Notes under the pieces: generated by a model | What the model saw: the letters and a program-made list of their open reading frames with translations, nothing else | Databases searched by the model: none | What the model was told of the DNA's origin: nothing | NCBI GenBank assembly: GCA_018222405.1 | Contig: JAAFAI010000009.1 | Span: 62,001 to 126,000, forward strand | Direction of reading: 5' to 3' | Length of the DNA stretch: 64,000 bases | Source of the DNA: Gammaproteobacteria bacterium | Lineage (GTDB): Bacteria > Pseudomonadota > Gammaproteobacteria > Enterobacterales > Alteromonadaceae | Position numbers and translations under genes: made by a program | Shown: one piece after another, positions 22,145 to 31,353 of the stretch | Layout of the letters: every line of letters starts with the position of its first letter | Position numbering within the stretch: the stretch's first letter is position 1

Positions 22145-22316
22145 CCTCAGCGGTTTTCACCGTTTCTGAACAGCATTCCCTTGGCTGCTTTTAGCAGTTT
22201 TCCGTGGCATTTTCATGTCTCCACAACAGATAGAACAATTAGTCTAAACCCCAACAAATACAAGTCTCGTAAGAACATTTTATATTTTTAACGGTGGTCT
22301 TACTTGTATCCTGAAT

Positions 22317-22348
22317 ACTAACTATATAGACTAGTCTGTATAGTTAGT
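22317..22348. promoter_or_regulatory. 32-bp near-perfect palindrome, likely TetR operator
   Basis: The two 16-base halves, reading ACTAACTATATAGACT and AGTCTGTATAGTTAGT, are reverse complements at 15 of 16 positions. The palindrome ends 13 bases before the TetR ATG. TetR-family regulators often bind such a site over their own promoter, so autorepression is the likely function. Confidence 0.75.
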
Positions 22349-22361
22349 TGCGGAGACGATT

Positions 22362-22943
22362 ATGAGCCGGGTTAGTGCGCGGGATAAATTACTTAAGGCA
22401 GCCGGAGAATTGTTTTACGACCATGGCATCACTGCCACCGGGGTAGACGCCGTGATCACCCGGGCCGGTGTTGCCAAGATGTCGCTGTATAATAATTTTA
22501 AGTCCAAATCTGAACTGATAGCCGCATACATTGATGCCCGCCACCAGGAATGGCTCGAGCTGTTTGCCAACCGTTCAGACAACCTGTCAAATGGCTGGGA
22601 ACGGGTTCTCGCAGTTTTTGATGCCTATCAGGATCACGCCGAGTTCGACTATCAGAATGGCTTTCGCGGCTGTGGCTTATTAAACGCCGCCGCAGAAATG
22701 CCAGCAGATAGTGCTGAACGAGAAGCGGTCAACCGGCATAAGCAGGAGGTCCGGGGTATTGTATTAAACCAGCTAAGTGAATTACCTCTGACCGAAGAAA
22801 GCGGCAACACTGCGGCTTCACTGGCCGAACATATCTGCTTTTTACTCGAGGGGTCAATTTCGCTTGCCGGACTATCGCGTGACGTGCAGGCCATCTCACG
22901 CGCCAGGGCCATGGCAGACAAACTGATTGAGAACGCCCTATGA
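22362..22943 (+). CDS. TetR/AcrR-family transcriptional regulator
   Basis: 193 residues. The N-terminal helix-turn-helix is plain: TGVDAVITRAGVAKMSLYNNF around residues 25-47, followed by KSKSELIAAYI. The C-terminal ligand domain is compatible with the TetR_C family containing NGFRGCGLLNAAAE. A GGAG ribosome-binding site precedes the ATG, and a strong palindrome lies just upstream. Its stop overlaps the EamA transporter start by 4 bases (ATGA), so it probably controls that exporter and its own expression. The inducer is unknown. Confidence 0.92.
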   Translation: MSRVSARDKLLKAAGELFYDHGITATGVDAVITRAGVAKMSLYNNFKSKSELIAAYIDARHQEWLELFANRSDNLSNGWERVLAVFDAYQDHAEFDYQNGFRGCGLLNAAAEMPADSAEREAVNRHKQEVRGIVLNQLSELPLTEESGNTAASLAEHICFLLEGSISLAGLSRDVQAISRARAMADKLIENAL

Positions 22944-23887
22944 GTTCGCAGCCTGGCTATTTCGTTGGCATTACTGCCGTGATTATTGCCGCCGTACTGT
23001 GGGGAACCACCGGCACTGCGGCTACTTTCGCTCCGCAGGTCAGCCCATTAGGTATTGCCTCCGTAACCATGGGCGTTGGCGGCCTTTTACTGGCTTTAGT
23101 TGCTGCCAGACCCATTGCCCGGCACAAAACGGCGCTAATCCACAACCGTTCGCTAGTATTGGCTGCCGCAGTGAATGTCGCCATTTACCCTCTGGCATTT
23201 TACAGCTCCATGAAACTCTCGGGCGTTGCCGTGGGTAACGTAATCTCCATTGGCCTGGCGCCCATCGCTGCCGCGCTGATTGAGTGGACTTTCGATAAAC
23301 AATCGCTAAACCGCAGATGGCTGATAAGTATTGCCTTCGGGATAACCGGAGTGGTTTGTCTGGCGACAGCAAAACCTGCCAGCTCATTTGAGAGTACTGC
23401 CACCAGTTGGCATCACAGCGCCGGTATCCTGCTTGGTTTAGTTGCTGCTTTTACTTATGCCATGTATTCGTGGATAGCTCGTCGCCTGATTGACCGTGGC
23501 ATTGCATCCCGGGCCGCCATGGGCAGCATGTTTGGTCTTGGCGCTCTGCTGTTATTGCCGGTGTTATTTATCACCGGCGCTCCGCTGCTCGCGTCGGTGA
23601 ATAATTTTTCGGTTGGCCTGTATATGGCCGTAGTCCCAATGTTCCTGGCCTATCTTTTATTCGGCAGAGGCCTGACTGTTGTGCGCGCCAGTCTGGCCAC
23701 CACTATCACCCTGCTGGAACCAGTTGTGGCTGCCCTGCTGGCAGTAACCGTAGTAGGAGAAAAACTCTCTCTCACTGGCTGGTTTGGCATCGGCCTTATC
23801 AGTGCGTGTTTGCTCATAGCAACAATCAGAAGACGAGTGAAAAGCAAACCCACGCCCTTATATCCGGTTAGCGAAACCAGCACATAG
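22940..23887 (+). CDS. EamA/DMT-family transporter
   Basis: 315 residues with about ten hydrophobic helices arranged as two EamA repeats, and the signature LWGTTGTAATFAP at the N-terminus. The C-terminal repeat carries LEPVVAALLAVTVVGE, a conserved EamA segment. It is translationally coupled to the TetR gene. Members export amino acids or other metabolites; the substrate is not predictable. Confidence 0.9.
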   Translation: MSSQPGYFVGITAVIIAAVLWGTTGTAATFAPQVSPLGIASVTMGVGGLLLALVAARPIARHKTALIHNRSLVLAAAVNVAIYPLAFYSSMKLSGVAVGNVISIGLAPIAAALIEWTFDKQSLNRRWLISIAFGITGVVCLATAKPASSFESTATSWHHSAGILLGLVAAFTYAMYSWIARRLIDRGIASRAAMGSMFGLGALLLLPVLFITGAPLLASVNNFSVGLYMAVVPMFLAYLLFGRGLTVVRASLATTITLLEPVVAALLAVTVVGEKLSLTGWFGIGLISACLLIATIRRRVKSKPTPLYPVSETST

Positions 23888-23941
23888 CCGTTACACTGAT
23901 GGCACATTTACCCGCGTACAGATAGCACAGGAGTCGTTGCT

Positions 23942-25441
23942 GTGATGATGCAAACGCAACATCTGAATATGGCAGCCATTGATGATCACAGTACAGAATT
24001 GCTGGTCATTCTGGTGCCAGCCGGACAAACCGGCTTCCCTTCCCAGGCGTATCCGGCCAGCCTCGAAACTCTCATAGAACATTATAAAGCAATTGGTGAC
24101 TGGCATTCAGAAAGTAAACACTTACTGTGCATAAATCCACCAGAAATTAGAGCCCTACGTGTTTTGTTAGTTAATACTAACATTAATATAAAAAGAGCTG
24201 ATGCCAAGCGCATCAGTAACGTGGTTACCGACACATTAGAGCAACTTAACCACACAAAAGCCGACATTGTTATGCCTGCCTGGTTGCAAGGTAGCGAACT
24301 TCTGATCCAGGCGCTCTTTCATACTTCCTATAGGTTTAGCGATTACAAAACCAAAGCATCCCGGCGTGAAGAAATTGACCTAGCGTTGCTGGTCAGTGAC
24401 GCCAGCTTAGATGAGCCTTTGCGCTATGCCCGGGCATTATTTAACGGCATGAGCCGTACCCGCGATCTTGCCAACATGCCGGGCAATCTGTGTACGCCAG
24501 ACTATTTTGCTGAATGTGCTCTGGCGCTTGACGAACAGTTTGCGACCATATCAACCGACGTTCTGGATGAAGCACAATTAACTGAATTGGGAATGGGCGC
24601 CTATCTTGCCGTTGGCAGAGGCTCGGCACATCCAGGATGTATGCCGGTGATTCGCTACGTAGGCGCAGAGCCTGAGGAGCCTGCAATCTGGGTGATAGGC
24701 AAAGGCATTACTTTTGACAGCGGTGGTATCACCCTTAAAAAGCCGCCGGGTATGCAAAACATGATTTACGACATGTGTGGCGGCGCGTCTGTCATTGGCC
24801 TGATGAGCGCCGTGGCGGAGCTCAAAATACCGGTGAATGTAACCGGAGTGGTTGCGACCGCCGAAAACATGCCCGATGGCGATGCTTTCAGGCCAGGGGA
24901 CATTCTCACCACCATGTCAGGGCAAACAGTAGAAATAATCAGTACCGATGCCGAGGGCAGACTGGTGCTTTGCGATGCTATTACTTACGCCAAACAGCAC
25001 CAGCCAGCGCTGATTATTGACGTGGCAACCCTGACCGGGGCACAGATTGTCAGCCTTGGCAGTCATGCCAGTGGCTTAATGGGCAACTCACCGCAGCTCA
25101 ACAAGGCACTGCAGCAAGCCGGCGATGAAAGTGGCGACCGGGCCTGGACCATGCCAGTGTGGCCGGATTATCAGGATGCGCTGGACTCGCCCTTTGCTGA
25201 TATGCGTAATGCTGGCAGTCAATCGCCAGGCATGATCACCGCCGGTTGCTACTTAGCCCGGTTTGCCGGTAATACACCATGGGCCCACCTTGATATAGCC
25301 GGTACGGGTTTTCAGTATGGAACGGGCAATAGCGCTACCGGCAGGCCTGTGCCGCTGTTGTTACAATTTTTACGAAATTATAGCAACTTAACTGCGCCGC
25401 AATGGTCTATCAATACGGATGCTTGTGGATTTTTACCCTAA
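23942..25441 (+). CDS. M17 family leucyl aminopeptidase
   Basis: 499 residues. The catalytic C-terminal domain holds the M17 metal-site motifs: GKGITFDSGG (Lys and Asp ligands, about residue 256), MIYDMCGGASV (Asp ligand) and STDAEGRLVL (Asp and Glu ligands, with Ser where most members have Asn). The enzyme should remove N-terminal amino acids from peptides in the cytoplasm with two divalent metals. AGGAG precedes the GTG at 23942; ATG 23945 is an alternative. It lies about 100 bases upstream of pqqA in the same direction. A role in PQQ peptide processing is conceivable but unsupported beyond position. Confidence 0.9.
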   Translation: MMMQTQHLNMAAIDDHSTELLVILVPAGQTGFPSQAYPASLETLIEHYKAIGDWHSESKHLLCINPPEIRALRVLLVNTNINIKRADAKRISNVVTDTLEQLNHTKADIVMPAWLQGSELLIQALFHTSYRFSDYKTKASRREEIDLALLVSDASLDEPLRYARALFNGMSRTRDLANMPGNLCTPDYFAECALALDEQFATISTDVLDEAQLTELGMGAYLAVGRGSAHPGCMPVIRYVGAEPEEPAIWVIGKGITFDSGGITLKKPPGMQNMIYDMCGGASVIGLMSAVAELKIPVNVTGVVATAENMPDGDAFRPGDILTTMSGQTVEIISTDAEGRLVLCDAITYAKQHQPALIIDVATLTGAQIVSLGSHASGLMGNSPQLNKALQQAGDESGDRAWTMPVWPDYQDALDSPFADMRNAGSQSPGMITAGCYLARFAGNTPWAHLDIAGTGFQYGTGNSATGRPVPLLLQFLRNYSNLTAPQWSINTDACGFLP

Positions 25442-25539
25442 AGGGATAATAAAAAGTAGTTCCAAAGTAGGATTTTTTTTTCGTGAGGCGAGTCCTACAA
25501 TCATAAAAGTGTTAAAACGAAGTTAATAAGGAGCCCATT

Positions 25540-25611
25540 ATGTGGATTAAACCTCAATACACTGAAATGCGTTTAGGCTTTGAAGTTACTCTGTACATCA
25601 GCAACAGATAA
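25540..25611 (+). CDS. pqqA: PQQ precursor peptide PqqA
   Basis: A 23-codon gene with AAGGAG six bases before its ATG. The peptide starts [20 protein letters not shown], matching PqqA, with Glu15 and Tyr19 in the E-x3-Y spacing that PqqE cross-links and that become the PQQ skeleton. It is the first gene of the pqq cluster. A terminator-like hairpin after it should keep its mRNA in excess over the enzyme genes. Confidence 0.97.
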   Translation: MWIKPQYTEMRLGFEVTLYISNR

Positions 25612-25665
25612 GAGCTTCATGCCCGGAGAGAGTTTTCCGGAGACGTCATCTCAACAAGACCTATA

Positions 25666-25705
25666 AAAGGTTGCGCTTTCGCTTAGTAGTGGTGCAGCCT
25701 TTTTT
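25666..25705 (+). terminator. Intra-operon terminator/attenuator between pqqA and pqqB
   Basis: Arms AAAGGTTGC (25666-25674) and GCAGCCTTT (25694-25702) pair over nine positions with one G-T wobble, followed by a run of T. It is placed between the substrate peptide gene and the enzyme genes. That fits partial termination that yields more pqqA transcript than pqqBCDE transcript. Confidence 0.75.
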
Positions 25706-25776
25706 ATTGGTAACGCTTTTTAATCAAATATTACCGCAACCGTTTAGCGGTTCGGTAACCAATCAGGGCTCATTAC

Positions 25777-26700
25777 ATGAAGATTCTGATCCTGGGCGCG
25801 GGGGCCGGTGGTGGTTTTCCGCAGTGGAATTGCCACTGTGATAACTGTCGTGGCGTTCGCGATGGCTCAATTAAAGCCTCGCCCCGCACGCAATCGAGTA
25901 TCGCTGTCAGCGCCAACGGCACTGACTGGGTGTTAATCAACGCCTCCCCGGATTTACGCCAACAAATTAATCATACGCCAGAACTCTGGCCGGCAGATAA
26001 ACAGCAGCAACGCGGTACCAGCATTCGTTCTATTATCTTAACCGACAGTCAGATAGACCACATCACTGGCCTGCTAACACTGCGCGAAGGATTACCATTA
26101 CCGGTTTATTGTACCGATGTAGTGCACGAAGACTTAACCACTGCGTTCCCACTGTTTACTATGCTCAAACACTGGCATGGCGGTTTACAGCGGCACAATA
26201 TCGATACCGATTATGCAGCGTCTTTCACCCCACAGGGTGCAGACGGGCTGGTATTTAATCCGGTTGTACTGGAGTCTAATGCACCGCCCTATTCCAGTTA
26301 TCGGGATAAAGTGGTGCCTGGCAATAATATTGGTCTGCAAATCACCGATACCGCCAGCGGCAAAAGCCTGTTTTATGCGCCGGGCTGTGTGCAAGCCAGT
26401 CCGCTTGTGGAGTCTATGCTCGATCAGGCATCCTGTGTGTTGTTTGACGGTACCCTATGGCTGGATGACGAAATGATTCAGAAGGGTTTTAGCAATCGCC
26501 TTGGCAGCCAGATGGGCCACATGCCGGTAAACGGGCCAGACGGCACCGTGAGCCTGCTGAATCGCTTTAACATCGATCGCAAAGTGCTGATTCATATCAA
26601 TAATACCAATCCGGTTCTGAACGAAGATTCCGAGGCGCATCAGTATTTGACTGATAACGATATAGAACTGGCATACGACGGTATGCAAATCACCCTATAG
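25777..26700 (+). CDS. pqqB: PQQ biosynthesis protein PqqB
   Basis: 307-residue metallo-beta-lactamase-fold protein of normal PqqB length. The N-terminus LGAGAGGGFPQWNCHCDNC is diagnostic, with the cysteine set thought to bind zinc. INASPDLRQQI and LTDSQIDHITGLL are further family segments. From published work on the family, PqqB hydroxylates the tyrosine-derived part of the intermediate as an iron enzyme. It is followed by pqqC 12 bases later. Confidence 0.97.
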   Translation: MKILILGAGAGGGFPQWNCHCDNCRGVRDGSIKASPRTQSSIAVSANGTDWVLINASPDLRQQINHTPELWPADKQQQRGTSIRSIILTDSQIDHITGLLTLREGLPLPVYCTDVVHEDLTTAFPLFTMLKHWHGGLQRHNIDTDYAASFTPQGADGLVFNPVVLESNAPPYSSYRDKVVPGNNIGLQITDTASGKSLFYAPGCVQASPLVESMLDQASCVLFDGTLWLDDEMIQKGFSNRLGSQMGHMPVNGPDGTVSLLNRFNIDRKVLIHINNTNPVLNEDSEAHQYLTDNDIELAYDGMQITL

Positions 26701-26712
26701 AAGAGGTATCCC

Positions 26713-27471
26713 ATGAGCGAACAACGCCCCTGGAGCAGAGAAGAATTCGAACAAAAGCTGCGTGACAAAGGCCAGTATTACCATATTCATCATCCTTTTC
26801 ATCAGGCCATGAATCAGGGTAAATGTAGCAAGGAACAAATTCAGGGCTGGGTAGCCAATCGTTTCTTTTATCAGCAATGCATTCCGGTTAAAGACGCCGC
26901 TATTCTGGCTAACTGCCCGGATATGCAAACCCGTCGCAAGTGGATACAGCGTATTCTTGATCACGATGGCGAAGAAGGCGATCCGCGCTTAGGTGGCATT
27001 GAGGCCTGGTTGCGCTTAGGCGAATCTGTGGGCCTTGACCGCCAGGACATTCTTGATGAAAAGCTGCTTTTACCAGGGGTTAAGTTTGCAGTGGGGGCTT
27101 ATGTGAATTTTGCCCGCCGCGCGACCTGGGAAGAAGCAGCCTGTTCTTCTCTTACCGAAATGTTTGCCCCGGAAATTCATCAGAGCCGACTGGATACCTG
27201 GCCGGAACACTATCCGTGGATAGATGCAGAAGGGTTTAAATATTTTCAGATGCGCCTGAGCCAGGCGCGTCGCGATGTTGAGCACGGCTTACAAATAACC
27301 CTGGACCACTTTACTACCCGTAAGCTACAGGAAAAAGCGCTCAACATTCTGCAATTTAAGCTGGATGTGTTGTGGTCACTGGCAGATGCCATTAGTCTGG
27401 CCTATGAGTTTGAGCGTCGCCCGTTCCACGGCGTGGCCGACCAGACTATCTGCCATAAGGGGTTGATGTAA
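26713..27471 (+). CDS. pqqC: Pyrroloquinoline-quinone synthase PqqC
   Basis: Cofactor-free oxidase of 252 residues that performs the final ring closure and eight-electron oxidation to PQQ. The start region [15 protein letters not shown], the block [19 protein letters not shown] and the later [17 protein letters not shown] are strongly conserved in PqqC and supply active-site His, Tyr and Arg residues. GAGG precedes the ATG. The stop directly abuts the pqqD start. Confidence 0.97.
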   Translation: MSEQRPWSREEFEQKLRDKGQYYHIHHPFHQAMNQGKCSKEQIQGWVANRFFYQQCIPVKDAAILANCPDMQTRRKWIQRILDHDGEEGDPRLGGIEAWLRLGESVGLDRQDILDEKLLLPGVKFAVGAYVNFARRATWEEAACSSLTEMFAPEIHQSRLDTWPEHYPWIDAEGFKYFQMRLSQARRDVEHGLQITLDHFTTRKLQEKALNILQFKLDVLWSLADAISLAYEFERRPFHGVADQTICHKGLM

Positions 27472-27747
27472 GTGAGTGAATTAGCCAGCAAAGTGCCCAA
27501 GCTAAACCGTTTGTTTAAGTTTCAGTTTGAAAAAGCTCAGGACTGCTACGTTCTGCTGTTTCCGGAAGGCATGATAAAACTCAACGGCAGCGCATCTGCT
27601 ATCCTGTTACAGGTAGATGGCACGAAATCCGTTGGCGATATCGTTGCCGCACTGCAAGCCGAATATCCCGATGCCGAAGGTATCGAAGAAGATGTACTGG
27701 CTTTTTTTGAGCATGCCGAACAAAAACGTTGGATAAACTATGTCTGA
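27472..27747 (+). CDS. pqqD: PqqA-binding chaperone PqqD (RiPP recognition element)
   Basis: 91 residues starting with GTG immediately after the pqqC stop. PqqD is the prototype RiPP recognition element: it binds PqqA and delivers it to PqqE. Seen here are the N-terminal PKLNRLFKFQFEKAQD, LLFPEGMIKLNGSASAIL and VDGTKSVGDIV segments of the winged-helix-like fold. Its stop overlaps the pqqE start by 8 bases, consistent with the two proteins working as a complex. Confidence 0.95.
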   Translation: MSELASKVPKLNRLFKFQFEKAQDCYVLLFPEGMIKLNGSASAILLQVDGTKSVGDIVAALQAEYPDAEGIEEDVLAFFEHAEQKRWINYV

Positions 27748-28870
27748 GAATGGCTCTGGCGCTCCACATCAGCCCGGCCCGCCGTTATGGTTACTGGCAG
27801 AGCTGACCTATGAGTGTCCGCTGCATTGCCCCTATTGTTCTAACCCGGTCAATCTGGGTTCAAGGGAGCAGGAGTGTGATACCGATACCTGGTTAAAAGT
27901 GCTTAGCGATGCCCGTGAAATGGGCGCCGTACAGTTAGGTTTTTCCGGCGGAGAGCCGCTTCTGCGCAAAGATTTGGAACAACTGGTGGCCCATGCCAGT
28001 GGACTGGGCTATTACACCAACCTCATTACCTCTGGTATAGGCTTAACCGAAAAGCGCATTGCCGCGCTGCGAGAGGCAGGGCTTGATCATATTCAGTTAA
28101 GTTTTCAGGCCGCTAATGCCGACGCCAACGATCTAATTGGTAATAAGCGCCACTCCTTTGAACAAAAACTCAAAGTGGCGAAACTGGTAAAGCAATACGA
28201 ATACCCCATGGTTCTGAACTTCTGCCTGACTGCGCAGAATATCCATCAGATAGAAGAAGTCATGGCACTGTGCTGCGAACTGGAAGGCGACTATGTGGAA
28301 CTGGCAACGGTGCAGTACTACGGCTGGGCTTACCTTAACCGCGACCACCTGCTACCCAGTCAGGCCCAGCTTATTGAAGCCGAAGCTAAAGTGAATGCCT
28401 TTCGCGATAAGCAGGAGGGTAAAGGTCCGCACTTTATTTTTGTCACGCCGGACTATTACGAGGAACGCCCCAAGGCCTGTATGAATGGCTGGGGCACTAC
28501 TTTCCTTACTGTCGCGCCGGATGGCAGCGCATTACCGTGTCACAGCGCTAAAATTTTGCCGCTGACTTTCCCCAATGTAAAAGAAAAGTCGGTGCGGGAT
28601 ATCTGGTTTGACGATTTTGCCTTTAATCACTTCAGAGGCAATGACTGGATGCAGGGGCCGTGTAAAACCTGCGACGAAAAAGACCTCGATTTTGGCGGCT
28701 GTCGCTGTCAGGCCTATATGTTAACCGGCGATATGTACAAAACCGATCCGGTCTGTTCTAAATCACCTGATCACCATTTAATGGCCGAAGCCGTGGCAAA
28801 ATCTCAAACGCCTGAGCGCGAATTAGTGTATCGTGACCCCAAAGTAAAGATCCCAATTACGGAAATCTGA
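27740..28870 (+). CDS. pqqE: PqqA peptide cyclase PqqE (radical SAM/SPASM)
   Basis: 376 residues. The radical SAM cluster cysteines are Cys26, Cys30 and Cys33 in CPLHCPYC. The C-terminal SPASM domain has further cysteines, including CMNGWGT, LPCHSAK, GPCKTC and GGCRCQA. The enzyme joins the PqqA Glu and Tyr side chains by a carbon-carbon bond. Length and motifs are complete. A short gap of 7 bases separates it from the M16 peptidase gene. Confidence 0.97.
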   Translation: MSENGSGAPHQPGPPLWLLAELTYECPLHCPYCSNPVNLGSREQECDTDTWLKVLSDAREMGAVQLGFSGGEPLLRKDLEQLVAHASGLGYYTNLITSGIGLTEKRIAALREAGLDHIQLSFQAANADANDLIGNKRHSFEQKLKVAKLVKQYEYPMVLNFCLTAQNIHQIEEVMALCCELEGDYVELATVQYYGWAYLNRDHLLPSQAQLIEAEAKVNAFRDKQEGKGPHFIFVTPDYYEERPKACMNGWGTTFLTVAPDGSALPCHSAKILPLTFPNVKEKSVRDIWFDDFAFNHFRGNDWMQGPCKTCDEKDLDFGGCRCQAYMLTGDMYKTDPVCSKSPDHHLMAEAVAKSQTPERELVYRDPKVKIPITEI

Positions 28871-28877
28871 ATCAGCC

Positions 28878-30326
28878 ATGGGTAACCAGACACGCCTGAG
28901 TAACGGCCTCAACGTTGTCAGCTTCAAGCAACCTGCACAAGAATACGGTGCAGCTTTTGTGGTGCCTACACCCGCCGTAGACAGCTCGGGCATCGCCCAC
29001 CTGGTTGAGCATCTGGTATTCCGTTATTCCGATCGTTACCAGCAGCGCCATGCCCTGTTTGCTGCCAATAGCGTGCTACCGGTGAAAATAAACGCCTCCA
29101 GCCACAATGGCTTTAGTTATTTTTATGCCGTGTCGCCCAGCAAATCGGTGTTGCTGAAGATTGTGGGTTATCTGTACGCAGGCTTACAACAAATTGAGTA
29201 CCCCGCCGACGACATTAAACGCGAGCGGGACGGCGTAATTGCCCGTGAACTTGCCATGTACGAGGCAACGCCGGACTACCAGGCGCAAATGAGCATCTGG
29301 CGTGGTGACCGTTCACCGGATTGCTACCATCACTGGGGCGGTTACTGCGATACTCTAGCCGAGATCAGAGCAGAAGATGTTGCAGCATACAAATCCCAGT
29401 ATTATCAGCCGGAGCACATCACACTGCTACTGGCAGGCCTTGAGGCCGACGAACTGCCCCTGCTGTGTACTGCCAGGAGTAAACCTACCGGTAATACTTA
29501 TGTTCCTAAGGAGCACCGCTTTTTCAGTGATACGCTGCAGGATGATTATATTTTCAGTTGGTGGCTGCCTGAATGCTATATCGATGGTCTGCTATCGGCC
29601 CAGGCCCGTTTAAACGAAGCAATGAAACCCTACAACATGCGGGTGTTTGTGGAAGACTCGGCCAACCACGATAAAAAGTTTGCCCTGCGGCTGATTGGCC
29701 GCCCCGGCCAGCTTATTGCGGCACAACAGGCGCTGGTAGACGAAGTCCGTCATCTGCATATTGTGCCCAAGCAGCATATTTTCTTTGAGTCGAAATACCC
29801 TGAAACCATCAACGCGCTTTTGGCGTGGTATCACGGGCAGCTGCCGCTTAACCGCAAGGTGGTAGCGCTTTCTCAGGCGCTCACCTTTACACCGGTAATA
29901 ACGGGCGCCCGCCCGCTCAAAAAGCCGGTGATCCGCATAATGGAGCGCAAAGCCGATGCCGAAGTATCCTGCCCGCTGGTAACGGATACATTGGAAAATC
30001 ACGCCCCCCAGGTGCCAGCAGAGCTGCCAAACCGTCTTACTCCGTTAGCCTCTAAGCTGGGCGAGAACGTTCACTTTGCCTGCGACTTACAGGATTGGAT
30101 CCTGCATTATTCCCTGACCGGTATGTCGGCAGACCAACAGAATACCTTTATTAAAGACGTCATGTGCGACGAGCGTTTATGGCTGCCCCGCACCGGCGGC
30201 CACTGCTATGCAATGGGCGTTCAGCGAGTTGATAATGGCTTGCGAATTTACGGCGTGATGGACGATGAGCCCCAGCAACGCCGCGAAGCAATGGAGCAAC
30301 TCCTCGCCCGCTATCGCCATTTATAA
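28878..30326 (+). CDS. PqqF-like M16 zinc peptidase, short form
   Basis: 482 residues. The inverted zinc motif HxxEH is intact (His41, Glu44, His45 in AHLVEHLVF), with a distal Glu in the ERDGVIARELAMYE helix. Sequence after about residue 230 keeps only weak M16 similarity. Classical PqqF is about 760 residues, so this is a compact member. Position after pqqE suggests it trims cross-linked PqqA. No partner M16 gene lies downstream, so it may act as a homodimer or with an unlinked PqqG-like subunit (inference). Confidence 0.82.
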   Translation: MGNQTRLSNGLNVVSFKQPAQEYGAAFVVPTPAVDSSGIAHLVEHLVFRYSDRYQQRHALFAANSVLPVKINASSHNGFSYFYAVSPSKSVLLKIVGYLYAGLQQIEYPADDIKRERDGVIARELAMYEATPDYQAQMSIWRGDRSPDCYHHWGGYCDTLAEIRAEDVAAYKSQYYQPEHITLLLAGLEADELPLLCTARSKPTGNTYVPKEHRFFSDTLQDDYIFSWWLPECYIDGLLSAQARLNEAMKPYNMRVFVEDSANHDKKFALRLIGRPGQLIAAQQALVDEVRHLHIVPKQHIFFESKYPETINALLAWYHGQLPLNRKVVALSQALTFTPVITGARPLKKPVIRIMERKADAEVSCPLVTDTLENHAPQVPAELPNRLTPLASKLGENVHFACDLQDWILHYSLTGMSADQQNTFIKDVMCDERLWLPRTGGHCYAMGVQRVDNGLRIYGVMDDEPQQRREAMEQLLARYRHL

Positions 30327-30383
30327 GTAGCCTCGTCATTCTAATTTACGAATTAACCCGTTCGATTAGATAACTTTAATTGC

Positions 30384-30398
30384 AAATGATTCTCATTT
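30384..30398. promoter_or_regulatory. Fur box upstream of the siderophore-interacting protein
   Basis: AAATGATTCTCATTT is an exact inverted repeat (6-base arms, 3-base centre), and its complement reads as the common AATGAGAATCATT Fur core. It lies about 170 bases before a siderophore-interacting protein gene. Iron-Fur repression is the expected function. Confidence 0.7.
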
Positions 30399-30567
30399 AT
30401 AATTATCGACAGATAACCTGACCGCTGCGTCCGATGATCTCCGGGCAGCGTTACAAACAGGTATGATTAAATCTTAGCAATCCGGACCTTTGGGTTGCTT
30501 GTGCCAACTCCTCTCCTTTTTACACGGACGATTAGGAAAGGTTTTCGACCCATTATAAGGAACGTTT

Positions 30568-31353
30568 ATGAAAAAACGGCAATACTACCAATTACAGGTA
30601 CTGAGTACAGAACGCCTGACCCCCAATTTACAACGACTGGTGCTTAGCGGTGACGACTTAACGGCTTTTCCGGATGCTCCCGCTGGCAGCTACATCAAAT
30701 TATTATTTAACCAGTTTGGTGAACCACAACCTACTGTGCCGCAAGAAGGCCAAAAAATACTGATGCGTACATACACTGTGCGCGCGCTGAACAAAGCTGC
30801 TAATACCCTGACCGTTGACTTTATGCTCCACGGCGAGGGCGTTGAGGCGGGCCCGGCCTCTCATTGGGCACAATCAGCCCAGCCAGGCGACACCATTGTG
30901 GTGGCAGGCCCGGGCACTTCAAAGGGCCTGGCGCCTGAACATGACTGGGTAATTCTGCTGGGTGACATGACTGCGCTGCCAGCAATCAGTGCACAGTTAG
31001 AAGCACTACCAGAGCAAACCCGCGGCTATGCCATTATCAGTATCGTGAGTGAAGCAGACAAGCAGCCGTTGCAAGCACCCAAAGGTATCGAAATTATCTG
31101 GCTAATGCAGGCAGGCAGCGCCGGATTGGCCAAATGCCTGCTGGACATTGAATGGCTGCAAGGTGAACCGGCAGTCTGGGCGGCTTGTGAATTTTCCTCA
31201 ATGCGCGCAATTCGCAGTACGCTGGACGTAGAATTTAACGTTCCGCGCACTCAGGTATATGTCACCAGCTACTGGCGCGAAGGCCGCTCTGAAGATCAGC
31301 ATAAAATTGATAAGCGGGAAGACGCCCAGCAATACACGCAGCTGGTCAGCTAA
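30568..31353 (+). CDS. Siderophore-interacting protein (FAD-dependent ferric reductase, ViuB/SIP family)
   Basis: 261 residues. The FAD-binding segment RTYTVR (about residue 69), the following VDFMLHGEGVEAGPASHWA block and the GDMTALPAI motif identify the SIP family, which reduces ferric siderophores in the cytoplasm to release iron, using NAD(P)H or ferredoxin. AAGGAA precedes the ATG. A Fur box upstream agrees. The stop overlaps the convergent DnaJ-related gene by 4 bases. Confidence 0.92.
   Translation: MKKRQYYQLQVLSTERLTPNLQRLVLSGDDLTAFPDAPAGSYIKLLFNQFGEPQPTVPQEGQKILMRTYTVRALNKAANTLTVDFMLHGEGVEAGPASHWAQSAQPGDTIVVAGPGTSKGLAPEHDWVILLGDMTALPAISAQLEALPEQTRGYAIISIVSEADKQPLQAPKGIEIIWLMQAGSAGLAKCLLDIEWLQGEPAVWAACEFSSMRAIRSTLDVEFNVPRTQVYVTSYWREGRSEDQHKIDKREDAQQYTQLVS

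Noticed and set aside
30478..30500. Hairpin GCAATCC/GGGTTGC before the siderophore-interacting protein
   Set aside because: Seven-base stem with one wobble and no T-run; could be chance and has no known riboswitch features.
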